DNA from: Varroa destructor
Taxonomy: Eukaryota; Arthropoda; Arachnida; Mesostigmata; Varroidae
Assembly: GCF_002443255.2 (NCBI RefSeq)
Contig: NW_019211458.1
Location: forward strand, 31,271,319 to 31,335,318
Direction of reading: 5' to 3'
DNA length: 64,000 bases
Shown here: positions 52,545 to 61,000 of the stretch, piece by piece
Position numbering within the stretch: the stretch's first letter is position 1
How the letters are laid out: the number at the start of each line of letters is the position of its first letter
The notes under the pieces: model-generated
Seen by the model: the letters and a program-made list of their open reading frames with translations, nothing else
Databases searched by the model: none
What the model was told of the DNA's origin: nothing
Program-made: the position numbers and the translations under genes

Positions 52545-53200
52545 TCACTCCATTGAAAAGAAATTAACACCGTCAAGGAGATCCTGCGGTGGCCAAAACA
52601 GATGCTTGTCTGTTGGTGCGATTTCCGGGTCTTTTAGATTTTCTTCCGATCCAAAGTCTTTCAATTTTGCCAGATAGCTAAAGATGTATGTAGTCCGACA
52701 TTGTCATGGTGGAAGATAACGCCTTTTCTATTTACTAGTTCCGGTCGAGTTTTTTTCAATGGCTTATTTAAACCCTCTTGGTTGTTGCCAGTAGAGGTCC
52801 GAGTCAATCGCTCTGCAACTCCCAACACAAGATTCTGTTCTAATCCTACAAAACGTATGCCATCAGCTTTTTTGACATTAGTCTGGGCTTTGCAATCAAG
52901 TCTTTTGTAGTCAGCTTTCTTAAAATGGTTTGAAGCTCTTTGGCGGTGAATGTCTAGTTCCTAGGCATCGCTACTCACGAGCCGGTCTTGCTGAGCAGCT
53001 CGCAATGATTTCATCAATTTCTTTCGTAAATGGTCGAAACTACGAGAACCATCTTTCACATCGAAATTTCCGGAGCCATCTTCGGGCCATTTCTTCTGAT
53101 AACGTATTTTAACGATGAACGGCGCCCTTTTTTTATACGCCCGGGAATCATTTATCACAATAAAATTGCAGAATATAGCAAATTTATGCAGAAATTTCAT
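52545..53200 (-). pseudogene. Broken mariner transposase
   Basis: Read on the minus strand from 53,200 downwards, recognisable pieces appear in family order. KWPEDGSGNFDVKDGSRS matches the DNA-binding-domain segment (family pattern WFxxFxxGxFDVxDxxRSGRP). IDSDLYWQQ lies just before the second catalytic Asp region. RPELVNRKGVIFHHDN contains the HDN catalytic motif and is followed by VGLHTS. KLKDFG, PEIAPTDKHLF (third Asp; family pattern SPDLAPSDYHLF) and LLDGVNF follow. These lie in different frames, so there are at least two frameshifts. The stretch that should hold the first catalytic Asp was not recognised and is probably deleted. The gene cannot encode an active enzyme. Confidence 0.85.
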
Positions 53201-53214
53201 TTCCCTTCAAGGCA

Positions 53215-53217
<3 letters not shown>

Positions 53218-53291
<74 letters not shown>
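53218..53291. repeat. TA microsatellite inside the mariner element
   Basis: A (TA)n tract of about 74 bases, interrupted twice by acat, lies where the transposase start and 5' untranslated part should be. Confidence 0.95.
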
Positions 53292-53293
<2 letters not shown>

Positions 53294-53423
53294 TCAGACA
53301 TTTTTATTGTGGCACATTTACTGCTTCCAAATCTCAGCTTTCGAATCACATTAACACCGACACGATGCGAGCCATATTATTTGAGATAAAGTCATTAAGC
53401 TAGGAAAGCGATAGACAACCCAA

Positions 53424-55023
53424 TATTACGTAATAGAACAAAAGTAGACCTATAATGGAAAAAATTAAAGTATGTAATAAAAACAGTTTTAACTTTAGTT
53501 TTAAAGAAAGCGGATTTGAAATTGAAACAGTATTCATAATCATACAATTTGTGTATATTGGCTATTTGCCGCTTTCTTGAAGCGGCATCCTACAAGCTTG
53601 TTTGACAGCAGTGAGTTTTTTAGTGTTGGTTTGTATGGCTGATCGAAGTGTTCAAATAATAATAATCGTATTTAAGTAATACGTCTCAAGGCTGCAACAT
53701 GTTGATCGGGTTTATCTATCATATGATATACGAAGGTAATAATCAAAGTAAAGGACGATTTATTTTTTCAGTAAACTACTATCTATGATTGTTTACATTA
53801 CACAAATAAAATCTATTTTTTGCCTTATACAAAACGTAATGACGAACGGATACGATACATAAAATTCCTCTCTGTTCGGCTCACTGTCGATGAACTCACA
53901 AGCAACGTAAAGATCGCGCCATTTTCAACTAGGGCTGAAAGAATGCTAACTGGAAATAAAAGCAAATAGGTTCTGCGTTCTGTGCGGGTTAAAATAACGG
54001 TCAGACTAGCTGTCCAATTATTCGTGCAGTTAATTGGGTTCCGCATACTTTTCCGCGGTAAGGAACAAACCCATGAAGCAGAATAGATGGACTTTTATTG
54101 CTGGGCAGGAAATTTCCAATCATTTAATAGTTAACTGTTAGGACAAAAGGACTGATTTCATGGAATCACATTTGTGTCGCATGGAAATCGTTCAAACATG
54201 AGCTAAGATTCTGCTAAAATTATCAATTTACCAAAGAAAGAACGTGCTTAATTGGATATAATGTATTATTAGGTCTTTTTTTTTGTTGTAAATGTATACT
54301 ATTTGTCGTAGCCGCGTCCAATTTGAAGCAGACGCTTCAATTTACACTTTCTATATTGTTTGTCGTAAATGTTGTGTTTAGAATTATATTAATATAAATC
54401 CTATGTATTGTATTAACGATACTATCCTTTGTTTAGGTATTTTGAAGGGAGTAATTACGTGTATGCAAGCAGCCCAGAGCTAATCGCCAGACATAGGCAG
54501 TTTAACATTTTGATTATTTCTGAAGTTGGCCTTTCATAAGAGCCTGGGCGAGCTAATTACATGGGAAAGAAGTGGCACGACCGATTATGATAAATACAGT
54601 ATTTAACTTTTTCTTTAATTAAAATAACGACGTTAACTTAGCTATAACCTAAAGACTGACTAGATCTACTGGATTCTCGCCGAACCTCCCCGTCTTATAT
54701 TATTCTCTTGAATCTTTGTCTTCGTTAATGCACTAGGTATTTGGTCGAATGTGCTTCTACAGCCTTAAAGATTACGCGGCTTTATGTTTTAAAGTTTTCC
54801 TACGATATTATAAGGGTTTGGGTCTACCTGACAATATTTGCTGTTTGTCAAAGGCTCCTCATGCCCAGGTCAACAAATGGCATCCCCTTGAGGTCGTGGG
54901 AATGACACTATGACTAATATTCCCGACATTGTATGCTGTGACGCAGTAATCTAGTTACTACAGTATACCTCAAAACATATCTTGCCTTAACGTCTCGTTT
55001 TATTTTATCGCAACAACAAACAG
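53424..55023. other. DENND4 upstream region, no exon defined
   Basis: AT-rich with no recognisable coding sequence. It ends in a pyrimidine-leaning stretch and cag (acceptor AG at 55,022-55,023), implying that the DENND4 transcript starts further upstream in one or more unseen 5' exons. A small hairpin (gccgctt / aagcggc) occurs near 53,567-53,585. Confidence 0.5.
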
Positions 55024-58000
55024 TGGCCGCAACAGCGAACAATAGAATGGACGGAAGCTCGGGAGGAGGCGACATTCGACGGCTGGCCGACTACTTTGTC
55101 GTTGCAGGATTGTCAACCGAGCCTACTCCGATGCAGGACTCGACGGAACTCGACGAGGTTCTTCCAATTACGGACATCGCTGTGATCATCACGTCACAGA
55201 AAGAGGTGGCTCCGCTCGAATACCAGATGATCGAGCGCACCCCCACAGGGCTACAGGCGGATCTTAACCACGGAAGCATCCGTTGCCCCTCTGTCTACCT
55301 CTGCTATCGTCGAGGTCTCGACAAACCACCTCTAATGGATATCGGGTAAGGCTGACTATTAGAACATTAAATCGGAGAGCGTTCATCTTTAAATATAAAT
55401 AATAATATTGTTGCTTAGTGGAGTGGTTCAGTAATTTTAAATGTTTATTATAAGTGTTGCTTGCTCTGTAAAACTATTTGTATTCAAGCTACTGCATGAA
55501 CCCCAAACTTTGCAGCTATCGATATTAGATAGGTGTGTGATATTAGAAGCAGGGTAGTATAAAAACTTTTACTGCACACTAGAATGAGTTGAGTAACGTT
55601 CGGCAAAAGGTATTGACGTTAAGCTGTTGGTAGCTGCACTGTCGTAGAAGTTGACAATAGTTAGAGCGAGACTTTTTAATAATTACTGACACCGTATTTG
55701 TCGCTCTTAGACCACTGTCTGCCACGGACTATTCAAGAAGACAGCACCTTTTCTACGCTATACGGACTGGTCGTTTAGCACTTTGCGGTCCGAGACATCC
55801 CGGACGATGTTAAGGACGATGTCACGAAGCTAGGGGCAAGAAAAGGGGCGGAGATAACTGGTAACATCAAGGAGGGAACACAGCAAGAAGTAGTGATAGG
55901 GATGTGACAAAAGTGGTGCAAAGTTGAAAGTGTAATACCGAGACATCGCCTGAACGCTAGGGAGCAAGTTGTCAAGGATAGTAAAAGTGACGATAGGGTT
56001 ACCCTGACTGGCGACGGCTCCTCCAGGGTATGAGAGGCGAAAAAATCTACACTGAGCATACCGCACCGCGTGTTCTGTCCATCGGTTTGTGTGCCTCGTT
56101 TGCGTGTGCGATACGAAGTTGGTGTTGTTATCACAGTCGTCGTCTCCTCGTTCTCCTGGCGACTGTTCTGCTTGGTCCGTTGCCTGGATGTTCTGCGCCC
56201 TTAGAGCCTGCCTGCCTGCCTACCAGCTTGGTTACTCTTTTGGTGTTTCTGTATCCTTCGTGCTTTCGTGTTCTCGTCGTCCACTATGTGTCCTGTTCTC
56301 TCTCCTTATGAGCTCGGCCTTTTCGACGCTCCTACATCCCCGCCTTAGACCCATGTTCCCGCTGTCAAAGAACGGGGAATTCTTTCCCTCTGCACTTTGC
56401 CGACTTTCCCTTCGAGCTTCTAGTTCTCACGTAGTTTCCTCGTGCTGTTGTCCAAGAAGCAGTGCTCCTCTCCACGACAACCCTATGTTGCTCTGCGTTC
56501 TTTTCTACACTTTTGCTCTTATACCCGTCCCTGTGCACATGGCTCTCTTCCTTGACCCCTCGCTTGGATGCATGAGGAGTACTGAGGAGTATAACTCTAG
56601 CGATAACAACGGTAACGACGACGACGACGACGTGGAGGATGATGCTACTATAACCGACCAACTAACGGCTCTACCGCCTGCCGCTTACTTGATGAGCCTT
56701 CAGCGAAGCACTAAATCTTGTCTGTGTGTAGTACCGCTGAAGCCCAGAACGGTTAACCATTGCTGCCCAGCCACCTCCCGTTCCTTAGCCCACCTCCGTC
56801 TGCATCGAGAGCGTAAACACTACCGCTATGATCTCACTAGACTCGCAACAACTTTTTTTCTCAAATTGAGTGTTGGACCCGTTTTATGACCGTTATCCTG
56901 TCCAGCCCGTTTTGCCAGGTGAGCTTTGCTGAAAGGTTCTATTCGCACCAACAGCCCGATTGTGCCGATCAAAGTGTACTGCCAAAGGAAGCCTGACATT
57001 CGTACATTGAACAGGGAGATAAGCACCAGCAGGGCTCGGCGTTTTCTATGCTAACTAGGTCATTCGAAATGACGAGAAAGTGGTCAGAAGGATTCGAGAG
57101 GTTGAGTCGTAGGAACGCCAGTTCGACGCGAGAGGGTTAAGGGTCTCGGGAACTGTGGAATTATGGGTTTGTGGACTATGTATGCCGATGTGTATTTCGT
57201 TATATAGACATTCTACAGGCACTTCTAGTTGCGGAAAGGACTCGGGTAAGCGGAGATGGACAGATGCATATCGCACTGGAGAACTGCTTGCTGGATGCGA
57301 GATAAAAAGGCATCTGTCGTAAAAGCTGTGGCTGCATAATTAATTTGCGTTTCAACAGCCTGCTTTGTTGTCGTACGGCTACACAAACTTATTTAGCCGT
57401 CAAACTTTTTAGGGACATGCGAAGGCTTGCTTGCAATCCAGCTTGTCGTCGCCCGTTTGCGCTTTTACATAGTTGGTAGCGATATTGACTCACGCTGGTA
57501 GGTTACTAAGCCCACCTTCTGTAGGACCTATATAGATAGAATTGCCGTGGGTAGAATGTCCTTTTATGCTACTACAGTAATATTTATTTGTACCTTGAGC
57601 TAACTGGTGCATTAGACAGAATGCATTGAGATGCACTTATCAAAACGGAAGAACTAGCTTAAATAGACGTTCATATCAGACGTTCTATTGCATTTGATGC
57701 ATCTGTAGTGTAATGTTATCAACTAGCTATCATGGGATTCGATTGGATAAGTACGATTTACCCATGTCATTCACTGGTGAGGTACCCGTTTTGGTCAGAT
57801 GCTTGCGCGCGACCAAGTCAACAATACAGACGAGATGCTAATTACGGGCATCGATAGAGAACATCGTTTGATCGTGTTTTTTAACCCGAAGATCAAACAA
57901 ATCAGACTTTTCTACAAAGGCGATTTTTTCAAACCGTAATGTGTGCAATGGCATTGTGTATTGCATGATAGGTATGTTTCGCCTCCCAGATCCTTTTTAT

Positions 58001-61000
58001 GTTACCTTGTAGAATGGCTTAAAATAACGGGGTTTGTATCCGCTGCTTTGCACCTTAAGCATTGTCAGAGAATTCGTATAGAGGGTGTCTTAAAGTTATG
58101 TAGTTGAGAACATGTCAGTAAATCTGAACGTCTTAACTTTTCGCCGATCCAACACTCTAAATGACCGAAATCAGATGCCCTTGACCTGAACGACACGTAG
58201 TTCTAGCAAGATGGTATCACATGCCATTACGCATTTGGCTGAAAGTTTTCCTGTACTAAAGCAGCCTTGTGCGATCGGGCAATTGAAAAAAAGTGTACTT
58301 CGCAGAGAATTACGACAATTACACCTGGTTTATTAAAAAAAAAAGTTATCGAAAGTTGTGTCCTTCTCTTTTGATTTCACTGGTCGCTTCAATGACACAG
58401 TCAAAACAAAGCATAACTGCTGGCATTGCTATCTGCAATATGATTTGATCAATTTAAGTATTTAGAGATCATCTTGTATCCGTTGAATTTATTAATTTAG
58501 TAATCCAGTTTCCCTCTTTTCCACCCTTCTTTCTCTTCATGCATTTTAACTAAAAAATGTCTACCTATTTTTTTTTAATCGACAGAGTTCTTTATGAGGA
58601 TAAACATCGAATCATGCATGATAGTGAAGTGTTAACAAAAACGCCGTATGGCCGTGTCGCTAACGTCAACAACTCTTCGTCGACGAAGACATTTTTGACA
58701 TATAGACGGGCCCGAGACATGTTACCGTGCAATTCGCTCGTCGTCAAGGACATCGTCGTCATTTTGACTAGCGAAGGGGAGCAGCCTCCTCACGCCTTCT
58801 GTAAGATTGACCATAACCTTAATAAAAGCGTGATCGGTTCAGATGTCTACCTGTGTTATAAGAAGTCCATTCATCGGCCGCCACTGATCCTCTATCGGCC
58901 GGAGACATTACTGCGTTTTCCAGTCACGGACAAGCAGCAGTTCCCGTTACCACAAGAAGTTCATCTGTTTTGTTTACCACTTGGCGCTACGGTCGAAAAG
59001 TGGAAGGAGCATAGTTCCAAGCCGTCATCACAGTTCTCCACGTTCGTCTTTACCTCACAAACAGCCACAAAAGCATATGGAGCCTCTTTAAGTTTCTACG
59101 AGCCTTACGAACCTTCGATTGACGAGCTCAAGGCACTCGACGGAGTCACCAAAGAGGATCGATGCTATGCAACGAAAAGTATCTGCCTCGTTTCCCGGTG
59201 GCCGTTCTTCCGTCCGTTTCGAAAATTTCTCCAGTTCATTTACGCGCAAAGCACGTGTGACGACCGAGGAAACTCGATCGAGCAATACATTCTACATTTT
59301 CTTTATAACATCCCATTTCCATCGATCGAACGGCCGAGAGTCATTGTACCACTGAACGACGACGTGACTTTGGCTTTGCGTCACCTTACTGACACCGCTC
59401 TACCAACGTCAGGAGCGTCATTTCTCGAGCTCCTACTCAATCTCGGTCCAGACAACTGCATACTTACGCTGCTTCTAGTACTCTCTGAGAACAAAATACT
59501 GATTCACTCACTGAGACCGCAGTTGGTCACATGCGTAGCCGAAGCTTTAGTGTCGGCGTGCTTCCCGCTCAGCTGGCAGTGTCCCTATGTGCCGTTGTGC
59601 CCGTTGGGTGTATCCGAGTTGATGATGGCTCCCTTGCCGTTTCTGGTTGGCGTCGATTCGCGTTACTTCGACATGCACGTCTTGCCGAACGACGTGGTAT
59701 GTGTGGATCTGGACACGAACGCCATTTTCATACCCGTCGACAAGCAGCAGCTAAGTCAGCGCATGATGCCAAAACGAGCTACAAGGAAGTTGAGAAGCAC
59801 ACTGTTCGAGCTGTACAATCGTGTAACACGCTTTACTCAGCGCCGGAAGGATATTTTTAGTAACATCAAAGATAAAACCGAGGCGGATTTTGTGGTATTA
59901 CGGAAGGAGCGGGATCTTGATTTGCTTATACAGGAAGCGTTCCTTAAATTCATGGTAGAGATCTTACGAGATTTCCGTCGTTATCTGCGGCCGGTTACCG
60001 AGCAGCCGAAAAACGTCAGCGCGGAAACATTGTTCGATGTCGATAATTTTATGAGATCACGTGATAAAAGTTTTCTGAAGTTTTACGAGATGATCGTACG
60101 CACGCAAATGTTTAGTCGGCTCGTAGAAGAGCGGAGTTTCCTATCGGAGAACGATCATTCGCTGGCGTTTTTCGATCAGTGCTGTGATATGTGCGATGGC
60201 AGTGGAGAAGCAACGGAGGACCTGTTACATATTGGGGCTGGTGAAGATAATCATACAGCTTACATCGCCCCGCCAGAACGACCACATGATCCAGAGCTAC
60301 TGAAGTTCGGAGGATGGGAAGCGCTGGACTTTACAGCATTTGCTAACATGTTTATCGATGATAAAGTCCTTGAAGGCAAGTAGAACTTGAGGAGTTTGTT
60401 TAGCTGCGTCACACAATTTATATCTGTATAGCAAATATTGATTACGGCGTTTAATATTTAGTTGACCGAAAAGTCAGTGACACAAAAACGATGACTAGTG
60501 CACAATGTATCATATGTAAGTAAAGCCTACAGTTTGAGTGTTTATCTAATAACTTATAGACACTGTGAGGCAGGCCAATCATAAGAGTGTGTTCCAATTT
60601 AAGCTAGTTATATATAGCTTCACCTCCTGGAAATATTTACGAGTAAACTAATAGTAAAGTAAAAACTAAATAAAAATAATACATTTGGCATACCATTTGA
60701 ATATTGGCATAGGGTTTTATCCCAATGGCTTTAACTTTTCATATTTTTAGCCACAATTCCACCTTGATCTTTCGAACCGCACATGTGAATTCAAAGCTTG
60801 CTGGTCCGCCTATCTATCTTCGCTAATGATGCTTTCGGCATAAATCACACATATATATATATATATATATCAATAAAGGTGTTTTAACTATAAGGATTTA
60901 TTGCTAATGGTTGAAAGAAATTATTTACAATAATCATTATAATTTTAACTGTCCTGTTTTGGTTGTTTGGGGCGTTTGAGTGGGAATACAGATACCGATG

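Larger units (their letters stand above)
52351..53423 (-). mobile_element. Degenerate mariner DNA transposon with both ends and TA flanks
   Basis: The left end is ta|ttgggttgac (TA at 52,349-52,350). The right end is gacaacccaa|ta (TA at 53,424-53,425), which inverted reads ttgggttgtc, 9 of 10 identical to the left end. TA flanks are the target-site duplication expected of mariner elements, and ttgggttg is a common start of mariner terminal repeats. Similarity between the ends decays beyond 10 bases. Between them the minus strand carries a broken mariner transposase. The length of 1,073 bp is shorter than the roughly 1.3 kb usual for mariners even though a TA tract (53,218-53,291) has expanded near the 5' end, so internal sequence has been lost. 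Confidence 0.8.

Noticed and set aside
52701..52910. 69-codon + strand frame
   Set aside because: It is antisense to the mariner transposase fragment RPELVNRKGVIFHHDN.
53030..53389. 119-codon + strand frame with Ile/Tyr repeats
   Set aside because: It is a translation of the TA microsatellite within the mariner element. The real coding signal there is on the minus strand.
59531..59860. 109-codon + strand frame inside DENND4 exon 2
   Set aside because: It is an out-of-frame shadow of the conserved DENN-domain frame.
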